DNA of 44,489 nt. It comes from Thermoplasmata archaeon (GTDB lineage Archaea; Thermoplasmatota; Thermoplasmata; Halarchaeoplasmatales; Halarchaeoplasmataceae). Positions within the stretch are counted from its first letter, which is position 1. Each line of letters starts with the position of its first letter. Positions 15,759 through 25,915 of this stretch are shown here, one piece after another. The stretch lies in NCBI GenBank assembly GCA_003555395.1, contig PWHU01000081.1, positions 1 to 44,489 on the forward strand, written 5' to 3'. The notes under the pieces were generated by a model. That model saw nothing but the letters and a program-made list of their open reading frames with translations. It had not been told where the DNA came from and did not search any database. A program made the translations under genes and the position numbers.

Positions 15759-18233
15759 CTAGGCTTTCTCTCTTTTCATCAAGAATGCTAAGACGATTAT
15801 AACTACTGCCGCGAATAAAAGAATCGACCACCATACGATGAAAGGATCTTCTTCCTGCTCTTCCTCTATCACAGAAACAGTAATACTAGTTGTACTCTCC
15901 TCATCCTCATCTTCATGACTGATGATCTCAAGTTCGAAAGTCCCATTTTCTTCAGACTGCCAGGTAAAATTGCCTTCGTACACCTCGTCGGATCCGAGCG
16001 TGATTTCTTCACTATCTTTTAACTCGCCGTCTACTCTGAATTCGATGGTCTGCCTGCCCTGGATTTCTCCAGTATTCGTTACGGTATACTCTACAACGAC
16101 TTCTTCCCCTTCTACGACTTCTTTATTGTAATCGACTATATCTAATTCAAAGAACGGTTCACGTAAAAAGTGTGCTGTTATCTGCTTGTTGTCGTCCATA
16201 GTTATCGTTATTTCAGATTTTTCTTCTTCTCCTTCGGGCACATCGCCTTCCCAGTGGCTGAACACCCGATCGTCTTCAGGTATAGCTTCTACGGTCACGT
16301 CTTCTCCTTCCGTATAAGTGTACGTATCGGGCTCAGGTATTGTAGTTCCGCCTTCTTCCGCTTCTATAACTAGTTCAAATTCGACTTCTTCTTCTATCTC
16401 TTCAAAGTGCGCGGTGATATCGTGATCGTCTTCCATTGTTATGGTAGTCGAGTTGGATAAGGTATCATCTATTGTTCCATCGTCGCCAGTCCAATTCACA
16501 AATTTGTAACCTTCGTCAGCTACCGCTTCTAACTCAACGACATCTCCTCCTTCATAAGTATGCGTGCCTTCAACGGGTTCTACTACGCTACCTCCGTCCG
16601 TCGATCCTATCGTAAGACGATATTCAACACCAGGATCTTCCTCTTCCACTGAGAACTCGCTCTCCCATCGATCATCAAATTGCTGATAAAACTCGACTCT
16701 AACGTCATAAGTGCCCTCATCATCTTCAGAGTGTTGGAAAGTTACCGTAGTGGATTCACCGTGTTCTACGTTCACACTTTCATTCTCTACAAAAGAATCA
16801 TCGATGTATAGTTCTACAGCATCAACTCCCGTCTCCTCACCGATATTCTCAACCTGACCTTCGATGGTTAGTGTTTCGCCAGAACCTACAACTTCCGGCT
16901 CGATCGACCAATCCCGTAGAACGAGTTCAGCTTCATCCTCATCTTCTTCCACTATCTCGAATGAACTGTGCCACGTGTCGTCAATCCCTTCCTTTGTTCC
17001 ACACCACGCATGGATATGTACATCGTATGTGCCTTCTTCGCTCTCCGAATGAGTATGCATGAACGTTTCTGTCTCGCTAGGATCTAACGTATTCCAATTC
17101 GTGGATTCATAATCGCCGTCTATGTACAGTTCTGCAGACACGTCGCCGGTCTCATCGCCCACGTTCGTTATCTCGCCCTCTATGGTTACGGTCTCGTCAG
17201 ACTCAACCGTTTCCGGACTTACAGACCAGCCGGAAAGTTCGAATTCCGGAGTTCCATCCTGAATATCTGATATGTCCAAATCGGAACTCCATGTGTAAGG
17301 ATAATCTATCCAATAAAAATTTATCACGTCTCTAGCGCTCTCACCCTGCTCTTCATAAGGATACGGATTACCTGCGGTATACTCCTGATTATGATCGTCA
17401 TATGGGTTATAGGTATAAACGCTAGTACCCCTAGCGTCCCAATGCATTATGTGATCACCCATATAACCCGCTCCAAGGCCGGATATCCTCTGAGATCTAG
17501 AGTCCCAGTTCTCCCAATTATCGCGGATATGATGAAGTTGATCCTCCCAATGCCATCCCGAAACGTACGCGTCAGCGGCGATACCCATCCTGTGCGAATA
17601 TCCACCGAAGTTCCTGTATCCACTGATTATTATCACTGGTTCACCCGTTGATGTCCTAAGACCCTGTAAAAAATCTACGACTTCATAAGTGATCGACCAC
17701 TTGAATTGACCTCTCTCCGGGTCCGTAGTCCTTCTGCCGTCAGTATCATGATCGAGGCCCACGAATACAGTCTGACCGTCGGCATCGGCGTTGCAGTAAA
17801 ATTCACGTAGAACGAAATTAGGAATATCCAACGGGTTTATGTTGAGATCATTAGTTACGTAAAGATATCCCTGGTCAGTCGATACTTCTGGAGTGTATAT
17901 ATGATGGACATAATTTCCATCGAGCTCGTCTCCTGGTTGTATACCGTCCCAGCTACCGGTTTGGTGCAGGTGATCATAGGTATCGTCGTTCATGTAAACC
18001 TCCCACGTATCCTGATACATCTCCCAGCCGTTATCATTATACTTCACACCCGTTCTCGTTTCCTCATAGTTCCAGCTCTCAGCGATGACCGATTCAAGGT
18101 TTCCTTCGTTCGACCTTAAATCACCTAATCCGGCAGAAAAAATGGTCGTACCAGAGAACGTAGCTATTAAAAGTAGTAGAACCGCCAGAATAGGGAAAAA
18201 TTTAATTTGCTTTTTCATTTTTTCCTGCTCCAT
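15759..18233 (-). CDS. Secreted M15-like (D-Ala-D-Ala carboxypeptidase fold) peptidase with CARDB and InlB-type repeats, C-terminal TM
   Basis: Signal peptide; SGYRNFGGYSHRMGIAADAYVSG and HIMHWDARG match M15/DUF882 zinc-ligand motifs; CARDB-like and FVNWTGD..ITAHF repeats; C-terminal TM. Confidence 0.8.
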   Translation of the reverse strand: MEQEKMKKQIKFFPILAVLLLLIATFSGTTIFSAGLGDLRSNEGNLESVIAESWNYEETRTGVKYNDNGWEMYQDTWEVYMNDDTYDHLHQTGSWDGIQPGDELDGNYVHHIYTPEVSTDQGYLYVTNDLNINPLDIPNFVLREFYCNADADGQTVFVGLDHDTDGRRTTDPERGQFKWSITYEVVDFLQGLRTSTGEPVIIISGYRNFGGYSHRMGIAADAYVSGWHWEDQLHHIRDNWENWDSRSQRISGLGAGYMGDHIMHWDARGTSVYTYNPYDDHNQEYTAGNPYPYEEQGESARDVINFYWIDYPYTWSSDLDISDIQDGTPEFELSGWSVSPETVESDETVTIEGEITNVGDETGDVSAELYIDGDYESTNWNTLDPSETETFMHTHSESEEGTYDVHIHAWCGTKEGIDDTWHSSFEIVEEDEDEAELVLRDWSIEPEVVGSGETLTIEGQVENIGEETGVDAVELYIDDSFVENESVNVEHGESTTVTFQHSEDDEGTYDVRVEFYQQFDDRWESEFSVEEEDPGVEYRLTIGSTDGGSVVEPVEGTHTYEGGDVVELEAVADEGYKFVNWTGDDGTIDDTLSNSTTITMEDDHDITAHFEEIEEEVEFELVIEAEEGGTTIPEPDTYTYTEGEDVTVEAIPEDDRVFSHWEGDVPEGEEEKSEITITMDDNKQITAHFLREPFFELDIVDYNKEVVEGEEVVVEYTVTNTGEIQGRQTIEFRVDGELKDSEEITLGSDEVYEGNFTWQSEENGTFELEIISHEDEDEESTTSITVSVIEEEQEEDPFIVWWSILLFAAVVIIVLAFLMKREKA

Positions 18234-18436
18234 GGGATGATTTTAGGTATATAACTATCTCTTTTACAATACTTATAATCTCCGGAAAATGTAGATCCAC
18301 AAAGATTCTATGTGATGTAAAAGAGGATGATCTCGACCGAATAATAAAAAATATGCCTAATATTATCGAGCGTGGATTTTATATATATCAAAAACGATTT
18401 GCCTCTTACACACATCGAAGAACTACCTTACTAGTG

Positions 18437-21400
18437 ATGAAAAATATGAAAAAAATAAGCGACAGAGACAAGATACTACTTCACCTCTCGCATCATAAGG
18501 AATATGAGAGTGAAGATGTCGTCCCCCACGGCGTGTGCCAAAGAGGTATATCTGAAAGTATAGACCTGAATTATGATCGTGTAGGGGATTGTTTAGAAGA
18601 ATTGATACAGCAGGGATTAGTGAAACGTGAAGCTCGGTCCGTAGTAGGTCTCCAGCGCGACAGGAAAGTTTACTTTCCCACTGAAGAAGGCTATGAAAAA
18701 GCGGAGGATGAGCTTCGTGAGTCCTTAGGTGAGAAAGAGGTCACCGTGAAGACCAGAGATGGTGAAGAGAGGGTGAGATTAGAGGACATCCACGGGTATA
18801 CTGACGACGAACATCCCATGCTGTCCGGTTTGAAGAAGATGAACGAAGACGGTTTGATCGACCTTACTAGAGAAGTAGAGAATAGAGAAGATATCTTCGT
18901 AGGACGTGAAGACGAGCTTGAGAAGCTCAAGGAAGTGATGCAGAAAGTTGAGGAGCAGGGGTGCTCTATCATCTTTGTTACAGGTGACGCCGGAGTTGGA
19001 AAGACACGGTTAGTATCTGAATTTAAAGACTACGCGACTTCACACGGCTTCGAATTTCTAGCGGGCAGTGCTCACTACGACACTTCTGAGCCATACCTGC
19101 CTTTAAGGGAAGCCTTTGAAGAATATATGGAAAAAAGAAGTGAGGATATCGAAGATTTTACCAGCATGGCGTTGCTGGGTACGTCGGTAGGTGAAAAGAG
19201 TATAAAAGTAGAAGATAAGAAGATGTTCGACGCCGAGAGGACGGCGGACTGGAACAAGAGTACAGAGAGGGTAAGAGAAATAGCTTCTAGAAAACCTCTC
19301 TTAGTACTGTTAGACGATATGCAGTGGTCCGATCAAGCGACTTTACAGCTCTTACACTATATGATGAAAGAACTTTCAGATTCTCCTGTACTTTTCATCG
19401 TGGCTTTTCGATCCGAGGACGTGATAGAAGACCACGCCTTGGTGGAATTCAAGAGGAGAATGGTGCGTGAACGTCTCTTCTATGAGTTACAGTTAGAGCC
19501 GCTTGATAGCGACGACACGAGAGTGATCATAGAAGGCGAAATAGGAAGTGAAGACCCACCGGACGGTTTTGTTGAATTGGTGCATGATACTGCCGAGGGG
19601 AATCCTCTTTTCATACGTGAGGTCTTAAAGCAGATGTTAGAAGAAGGGGAGGTGGACCTAGAGAAAGGAGAATATCCTGAAAGAGTAGAAACCGCAGATA
19701 TGTTGGACGTTATCGACGACATTGTCAACAGAAGGATCAGGAGATTGAGTGATACTGCTGAGAGAGTTTTGTATAGGGCAGCAGTTATCGGAGAAAAAGT
19801 TCCTTTCGAACTGTTGACAAAAATGGTGAAGATGGATGAACTCGATCTGCTAGACCATCTAGATAACTTGGATAAGACCGGCCTGATATACGAGGACTTT
19901 TCTTCAGAAAATTTCATCTTCTCACATGGTTTAATACATAAGGCGATCTTCGATGGGATCTCGATGAGAAAGAGGGAGAAGATCCACCAGTTGGTCGCGA
20001 AAGGGATGAGAGAGTTATACAAGCAACGCGGAGAACTCGAAAATTATTATTCAGATTTAGCTTATCACTACGAAAAAGGAAAAAACTACGGGAAAGCGGT
20101 CGAAAATTACTACAAGGCCGGACAAGAGGCCGAAGAAGTTTACGCACACGAAGATGCCATCCAGATGTATCAGCATGCCTGTGAACTTTTGGAGAGAAGT
20201 GATGAGGACACTAGTATCGAGAAGATCACAGTGCTCGAGAAGATAGGCGACGCTAACAGGATCATAGGGGAGTACGAAGAAGCTGTAGAGTATTACAAGA
20301 GAGGTATAGATACAGCTCGAAAGGGAGAAAAAAAGGCCGGCCTATGCAGGAAGATAGCAAAAGTTTACGAAGAAAAAGGCGATTTTGACAGTTCTCTGCA
20401 GGAATGCGAAAAAGGATTCAAAATGGTGGATCAGGAATCGAGTGTGGAAGGTACAAAACTGCTTGGAAGTAAAGGCTGGGCGTTGTTGAGGAAAGGGGAA
20501 TATGACAAGGCTGAAGACATATTCTCCCGCAGGATAAACATCGCCGAGACCTTAGGTGATAAAAAAGAGGCTGCTCAAGCACAGCACGATATGGGCACCG
20601 TTTATCTACAGCTAGGTAACTATGAAGCAGCCTTGGTCCATCTGCAGAACGCTCTTGAGATGAGAAAAAAGATCGATGACGAGTCTGGTTTAGCAAGCAC
20701 TTTAAACAATCTAGGTATACTCTATGACGGTAAAGGAGAATTGAATAAGGCTCTTGAGTATCACAAGAAGGGGCTAGATATAGACAAGAAGATAGGTGAC
20801 AAATGGGGGACCGCTATCTCTTTTAATAATATAGGCACACTTTACCTTCGCAGCGGTGAACTTGATAAAGCGGTGGAGAAATATAAGCGTAGTATGCAAA
20901 TAGAAGAGATGATAGGAGATAAAAGAGGGATCGCATCTTCTCTCAGTAATTTAGGGAGAGTTCACCTGCTCAAAGAGGAATTCGAAGAGGCTTTGGAACA
21001 TTTTGAACACAGTCTAAATATATGCGAAGATATCGGGGCAAAGCTCTACAGTATAGACGCTTTGAGCGGTCTCGCAGAAACTAAGCTTTTGGAAGGCGAT
21101 TTAGAGGAGGCGTTTGTGAAAGCCGAAGAAGCTGTCGATAGGGCCGAGGAAGTAGGAGTTGAAAGCATGGAAGCCACAGCTCACAGAGTTCTGGGAATGG
21201 TATATAGGGAGAAAGAAAAATTTGTTAGAGCAGAAAAAGAGTTCCAGAAAGGTAAAAATTTATTGGAAGAAGTCGGCGAAAAGGTCGAGATTCCGCCGCT
21301 CCTCCATGAATATGGATTGTTGTTGAAAAAGATGGGGAGGAAAAAAGAAGCCGAACGTGAGTTATGTAAGGCAGTACAGATGGCTGATGAGATGGGCATG

Positions 21401-21442
21401 GAATTTTGGGCGGAGAAGTGTGAGATCGAGCTAAACGATTAG
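18437..21442 (+). CDS. wHTH-STAND/AAA_16-TPR protein (paralog 1)
   Basis: Walker A GDAGVGKTR, Walker B LLVLLDDMQWSD, STAND-type EGNPLFIRE motif, about 10 TPRs, N-terminal winged-helix-like region. The track start at 18353 lies upstream of a TATA-like box (18377-18389), so ATG 18437 or 18446 is preferred. Confidence 0.9.
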   Translation: MKNMKKISDRDKILLHLSHHKEYESEDVVPHGVCQRGISESIDLNYDRVGDCLEELIQQGLVKREARSVVGLQRDRKVYFPTEEGYEKAEDELRESLGEKEVTVKTRDGEERVRLEDIHGYTDDEHPMLSGLKKMNEDGLIDLTREVENREDIFVGREDELEKLKEVMQKVEEQGCSIIFVTGDAGVGKTRLVSEFKDYATSHGFEFLAGSAHYDTSEPYLPLREAFEEYMEKRSEDIEDFTSMALLGTSVGEKSIKVEDKKMFDAERTADWNKSTERVREIASRKPLLVLLDDMQWSDQATLQLLHYMMKELSDSPVLFIVAFRSEDVIEDHALVEFKRRMVRERLFYELQLEPLDSDDTRVIIEGEIGSEDPPDGFVELVHDTAEGNPLFIREVLKQMLEEGEVDLEKGEYPERVETADMLDVIDDIVNRRIRRLSDTAERVLYRAAVIGEKVPFELLTKMVKMDELDLLDHLDNLDKTGLIYEDFSSENFIFSHGLIHKAIFDGISMRKREKIHQLVAKGMRELYKQRGELENYYSDLAYHYEKGKNYGKAVENYYKAGQEAEEVYAHEDAIQMYQHACELLERSDEDTSIEKITVLEKIGDANRIIGEYEEAVEYYKRGIDTARKGEKKAGLCRKIAKVYEEKGDFDSSLQECEKGFKMVDQESSVEGTKLLGSKGWALLRKGEYDKAEDIFSRRINIAETLGDKKEAAQAQHDMGTVYLQLGNYEAALVHLQNALEMRKKIDDESGLASTLNNLGILYDGKGELNKALEYHKKGLDIDKKIGDKWGTAISFNNIGTLYLRSGELDKAVEKYKRSMQIEEMIGDKRGIASSLSNLGRVHLLKEEFEEALEHFEHSLNICEDIGAKLYSIDALSGLAETKLLEGDLEEAFVKAEEAVDRAEEVGVESMEATAHRVLGMVYREKEKFVRAEKEFQKGKNLLEEVGEKVEIPPLLHEYGLLLKKMGRKKEAERELCKAVQMADEMGMEFWAEKCEIELND

Positions 21443-21444
21443 TT

Positions 21445-24400
21445 TTATTTTTCTTTTTTTAATTCTTCCAATGAGTTAAGGATCTTCCTTGATAAGCTGG
21501 GTCCGATGCCTTTAACTTCTTTCAGGTCCTCTTTCGAAACGTCTTTCATATCTTCTATGGAACGATAGCCCTCTTCGTAAAGATTTTCGGCTTTAGAAGA
21601 TCCGACCCCTTTGAGCCGCTTAAGTTCTTCTAAAGCTTCCTCTTTCGATATCTCTTCAGGGGTTCCTTCATCTTCTTCTACTTCTTTTTCAGTATACTCT
21701 ACTTCCTCTTCCTTCGATACAGGCGTAGGAAGTGGTTTTTCTCTTCTAGCCGTTGCCTCGGTGATCTCCTCTGTCTCTTGCACATCTTCAGGTTCAAATT
21801 CTTTTTCAGGTCTCCATGTATCGAACTCTTGACTCCCTTTCGTCTCTTCACCCTCATAGGTGATATTCAATTTGTAGTGGTCTCTCACATCTTCGTCCTC
21901 TTTGTGCACAGCTCTTAAACAGACTTCCGAACTCTCCCCTTTCTCTGCGGATCGAGGTATATCTACATTGACGAGAACGAGTTCGTCGCTCTCTCCTTCC
22001 ACTACTATCTCATCCTCTACTTCCGTTTTCCAGCCCCTTGTAGACGATTCAACTGCAAGTTCGTAGGTCTCGCTCCCTTTACCGTGATTGGTAACTACGA
22101 AATCGTATGTATAACTTCTATCGAGTTCCATCTCGATCTGATCTTCCGGCCCAGTGACTGAAACATCATGTGATTCACTATTATAAAACAGAATGAAGAA
22201 TAATAAGATTACGGGGACGATCATGGCTAAAAGGCCCACAAGCCAAAATTCCACAGGCAGCAGTGTACTTTCCTCCGCTTCTTCTTCAAAATGCACAGTG
22301 ATAGATATGTCATCTTCTATAGTGATACTAATCTCCTTTTCGTCTGCTTCGTGTTCACCGGTCCATTCGACGAACTTCCAACCGTCTTCCGGCTCGGCGG
22401 TAAGCACAACTTCGGTCCCTTCCTCGTATTCATCTTCATCAGGATATAGCTCTACATCTCCTTGACCTTCTAAATCAACCGTAAGGCCATAGAGTCGGAT
22501 GAAGTGTGCTGTCAAAGTCTTATCTTCATCCATCACTATGGTTATCTCCTTCTCCTCTTCCTCTCCTTCGGGCACGTCTCCTGACCACTCTGTGAAGTTC
22601 CATCCTTCCTCAGGAACCGCTCGTATCAAGATCATCTCCCCCTCGGGATAACTGTATGTCCCATGCTCAGGATCCGTGGTGCCGCCTTCCTCTTCGTTAA
22701 TGGTAAGGTTATACTTAGTGATGTCTTCTTTGAAGTGCACAGTTACCTCTTTATCTTCATCCATCACTATGGTTATCTCCTTCTCTTCATCGCTGGTTAC
22801 GTCACCGGACCAGTGACTGAAGGCCCAACTCTCAGCGGAGATAGCTTCGACAGTGACTTCCTCTCCTTCTTCGTAGGTATGTGTACCTTCCTCAGGCTCG
22901 GTAGAACCCTCTCCTTCAATACTTATAGTAAGGTCATACTTTTCCTTCTCTTCCACGGTCAAAGTAGTCACGGGAGATACTACTCCTTCAAAGGTGGCTG
23001 AAACATCATACTCTCCGCTCTTTTCTTCGTAAAAGATCGCTACGTTCTCTTCGCCATCAACTTCAGATATATTCTCCCACTCGAACTCCGTCACATCGTC
23101 CGTTATCAAGTTACCGTATCTATCATTGCCTTCTACAGTGAACTCTAATTCCTCTCCAATAGATACGGATCGATCAGCGGAAGGATAGATAGTCACTTGT
23201 TCTAAATCCGCGGCCTCTACCGTCAAGTGAGCGGTATCTTCGGATCCTTTGTACTCACCATATACGGCCCAATCTCCGACGAATTCTGAGGTATACTCGT
23301 TTGCATCCCATCCGCCTCCTGCTTCAGCTTCTATACTCCAGTTAGTCTCTTCCGTTACATCTCCTATCTCGTTGTCGAATACATCATAGGCGGTAGCGTT
23401 ATAGGTCACGTTACCTCCCGCTGTAGTGGTCTCCTCCTGCGGCTCTATAGCTATATTTTCAAGTTCCGCCGACTCTACCGTTAGAGTGGTCACAGCCGAT
23501 TCCACCTCTGCACCTTGTCCCGTGATCTCGTGTTCCCCCGCATCTGTGTCGTAGTAGTAGAAGTCCACTGCACTCTCACCATCGTTTATCACCACTTCTG
23601 TAACTACTTCTCCCCCGGGTTCCTCTCTAAACTCATAGGGACCTTGAGAAGTAGTTGTAAGACCGATTGTCAGATCCCCCATCGTCACCTCGTCACCGTC
23701 TTCATCCAACCGTTGGATCGTGAATCCCTCTTCGTTGCCGGCGGTCATGGTCTCGACTGGGTCTAAATAAACCAGTTCATGCGCTTCTTTCGGCTCCAAG
23801 TAAAAATCTTCTGTCAAATCTTCACCGGGCGGTAAAGTGATCTGAACTACATCGTCTTGATGAGCCGGCACCTCGGTCACTTCTAAAGCGTATTCGGTGT
23901 AGTCAGCATTTAGGTCTTCGAACAGATAACTTGCATCTGCGGAGAGGTCGTGCGTTTCCACCTCGTTGCCGTCCAAGTAGAGCGTCACTTCACCGGCGGA
24001 GGCTTCCTCTCCCTCATGCCCATAGACAGTTCCACCGATAGATCCTTCTTCAGCCTCTAGTGCAAATAACGCTAGGAAGCCGACGTTCGAGTGTTCACCG
24101 CCATCCCACGTGAGTGTGGTCTCCCAAGGGTGATCGCCGTCGTGAACAGAGGTAAAACCCGTGACACCGTGTACCTCAGAACCGTCTTCATCTCCGATAG
24201 CGTGAACTACGTCACTCAAATTTTCATCATCGAATCTCGGATCTTCAAAGTCTCCGCCGTCACGACATGCGGCACCGCCTATGACGAAGACGTTCGAGGA
24301 AGAAGGTGCGGATGTCGTTCCTATGTGAAAACCGGTCTCATTATCCACGCCGGTCTCAGCAGCGGTCGCAGCATCTTCGAATCCGACCGTGTAAGGGCCT

Positions 24401-24846
24401 TGAAATTCCTGGAGGACGAAAAATCCATTCCGACCGTCCTCATCTTCATCCCATGTGACCGTGACCTCTTCAGGCTCGTTTTCAGAGGCGATCTTGGACC
24501 ACATCGCCACAGCACGGCGTTCACCGCCATCGTCTAGGTCCGCATATACTTCCACATTAAGGTCCCAATCTTCATCGTCAAGGTACGGATCTTCATAATC
24601 CACCCGGTGTCCAGAGAAGGCGATGAGTAGGTTACCTTCCACAGGGGACTGATCCCATCCTGCCGTTATACCGTCCAAGGAACCGTCGGCGTCGACGGAC
24701 TGGACCCTCTCCAACGGTGGTTCTTCCAACACCGCATCTTCCGCACTAACGAGAGCGTTCACTCCTGCGGTAAATCCAGTTAAAATGAGAAATATCAGGC
24801 AAAAAAAAGTGATCATTTTCTTCATATTCCTATCCATATCCTTCAT
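21445..24846 (-). CDS. Secreted surface protein (CarboxypepD_reg-like, Big-like, three InlB-type repeats), TM, NEW3-like domain and C-terminal tandem helix-hairpin-helix
   Basis: Signal peptide MKKMITFFCLIFLILTGFTAG; repeats W.FVEWTGE..ITVHF; TM LLPVEFWLVGLLAMIVPVILLFFILFY; C-term LKRLKGVGSSKAENLYEEGYRSIEDMKDVSKEDLKEVKGIGPSLSRKIL. Track start is 24912; ATG 24846 fits better with TATA at about 24893. Confidence 0.88.
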   Translation of the reverse strand: MKDMDRNMKKMITFFCLIFLILTGFTAGVNALVSAEDAVLEEPPLERVQSVDADGSLDGITAGWDQSPVEGNLLIAFSGHRVDYEDPYLDDEDWDLNVEVYADLDDGGERRAVAMWSKIASENEPEEVTVTWDEDEDGRNGFFVLQEFQGPYTVGFEDAATAAETGVDNETGFHIGTTSAPSSSNVFVIGGAACRDGGDFEDPRFDDENLSDVVHAIGDEDGSEVHGVTGFTSVHDGDHPWETTLTWDGGEHSNVGFLALFALEAEEGSIGGTVYGHEGEEASAGEVTLYLDGNEVETHDLSADASYLFEDLNADYTEYALEVTEVPAHQDDVVQITLPPGEDLTEDFYLEPKEAHELVYLDPVETMTAGNEEGFTIQRLDEDGDEVTMGDLTIGLTTTSQGPYEFREEPGGEVVTEVVINDGESAVDFYYYDTDAGEHEITGQGAEVESAVTTLTVESAELENIAIEPQEETTTAGGNVTYNATAYDVFDNEIGDVTEETNWSIEAEAGGGWDANEYTSEFVGDWAVYGEYKGSEDTAHLTVEAADLEQVTIYPSADRSVSIGEELEFTVEGNDRYGNLITDDVTEFEWENISEVDGEENVAIFYEEKSGEYDVSATFEGVVSPVTTLTVEEKEKYDLTISIEGEGSTEPEEGTHTYEEGEEVTVEAISAESWAFSHWSGDVTSDEEKEITIVMDEDKEVTVHFKEDITKYNLTINEEEGGTTDPEHGTYSYPEGEMILIRAVPEEGWNFTEWSGDVPEGEEEEKEITIVMDEDKTLTAHFIRLYGLTVDLEGQGDVELYPDEDEYEEGTEVVLTAEPEDGWKFVEWTGEHEADEKEISITIEDDISITVHFEEEAEESTLLPVEFWLVGLLAMIVPVILLFFILFYNSESHDVSVTGPEDQIEMELDRSYTYDFVVTNHGKGSETYELAVESSTRGWKTEVEDEIVVEGESDELVLVNVDIPRSAEKGESSEVCLRAVHKEDEDVRDHYKLNITYEGEETKGSQEFDTWRPEKEFEPEDVQETEEITEATARREKPLPTPVSKEEEVEYTEKEVEEDEGTPEEISKEEALEELKRLKGVGSSKAENLYEEGYRSIEDMKDVSKEDLKEVKGIGPSLSRKILNSLEELKKEK

Positions 24847-24941
24847 GCTTTCTTCACCTATTATCTTCGGAAAATTTAAACCGACGTGTTTATAAACTAT
24901 AAGCAACCACATGATATAAAAGTGTTAGGAAGAACTCCCTT

Positions 24942-25304
24942 TCAAAAATCATGCCAGCTCTTGTGAGCCTCTATCTTCTTGAATTTTGTCCCACAATTGG
25001 GACAGACCTCGAATCTTGCCGATATCTGTTTGCCGCATTTACCGCATTGGACATAATTAGGGTCGTATTCAGTTCCACACTCGGGACAAACGTCCGCATC
25101 TCGCGGTATCGACTCGTGACAGGACCCGCATTCCGCTATATCTCCGGAGTCTCGATGTTTTATCTTCTGTACCGAAGAAGGGAGTCTAGAACCTCCTTCG
25201 GATCCTTCACCTTCGACTTTTAGGTCCTTCCCGCAGTCCCCACAGTAATTGGCTGTTTCATCGACTTCCGACCCACAGTTCGAACAATATGGCAAATGTA
25301 TCAT
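24942..25304 (-). CDS. Multi zinc-ribbon protein
   Basis: Repeated CxxC pairs: CSNCG..CGDCG, CGSCH..CPECG, CGKCG..CPNCG. Confidence 0.85.
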   Translation of the reverse strand: MIHLPYCSNCGSEVDETANYCGDCGKDLKVEGEGSEGGSRLPSSVQKIKHRDSGDIAECGSCHESIPRDADVCPECGTEYDPNYVQCGKCGKQISARFEVCPNCGTKFKKIEAHKSWHDF

Positions 25305-25418
25305 TCCTCCGCCCTAATAAGTCCATCCTGAACCGTAACAGGGCAAAAGTGTATCTATTTTAGATTATATATCTTTTAGGGTCTGCAATATAGAAAAAAT
25401 AAAAAAGAAATGTTTTTA

Positions 25419-25868
25419 TCAGAAAAACATACCGAACGGAACTGTGTTTATCACCAGGGCAAATGCGATCATGGACGCACTAGCCACCATACACAGCATG
25501 AGTTTTTCTTGATCGGATAGGTCGTACCTGCTGTAAAGAAGATATGCCGATCCTATGGCCGGGATGAATATACCTATAGTTATCAGTAGAGAACCTATAG
25601 ATCGCAGGTACCTGATGTTATCGAAGGCGTCTTCCCGATCTTCCATATCATCAGGATTAGGGTCGATGAAACCCGAGACCGATATCAACATAGCGCCGGT
25701 CAACAGTATGATCATCCCGAGAACCAATATGATCCCCAAGGTATGTTTTAGATCTCCTCTTCCTTGATACGAAGCAGGCGGCTGTTGTTGTTGAGGAGCA
25801 GGCTGTTGATATCCCTGGGAATAGTTTTGTTCCCGTTGTTGTCCTTCACCATTCATTTTTTCACTCAT
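25419..25868 (-). CDS. Membrane protein with Q/P/Y-rich N-terminal tail
   Basis: MSEKMNGEGQQREQNYSQGYQQPAPQQQQPPASYQ followed by three to four TM helices. Start at 25868 preferred over 25886. Confidence 0.7.
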   Translation of the reverse strand: MSEKMNGEGQQREQNYSQGYQQPAPQQQQPPASYQGRGDLKHTLGIILVLGMIILLTGAMLISVSGFIDPNPDDMEDREDAFDNIRYLRSIGSLLITIGIFIPAIGSAYLLYSRYDLSDQEKLMLCMVASASMIAFALVINTVPFGMFF

Positions 25869-25915
25869 AAATCGATATCGTATCAATTATTTATACATTC
25901 GGTTGTAAAAACTGA

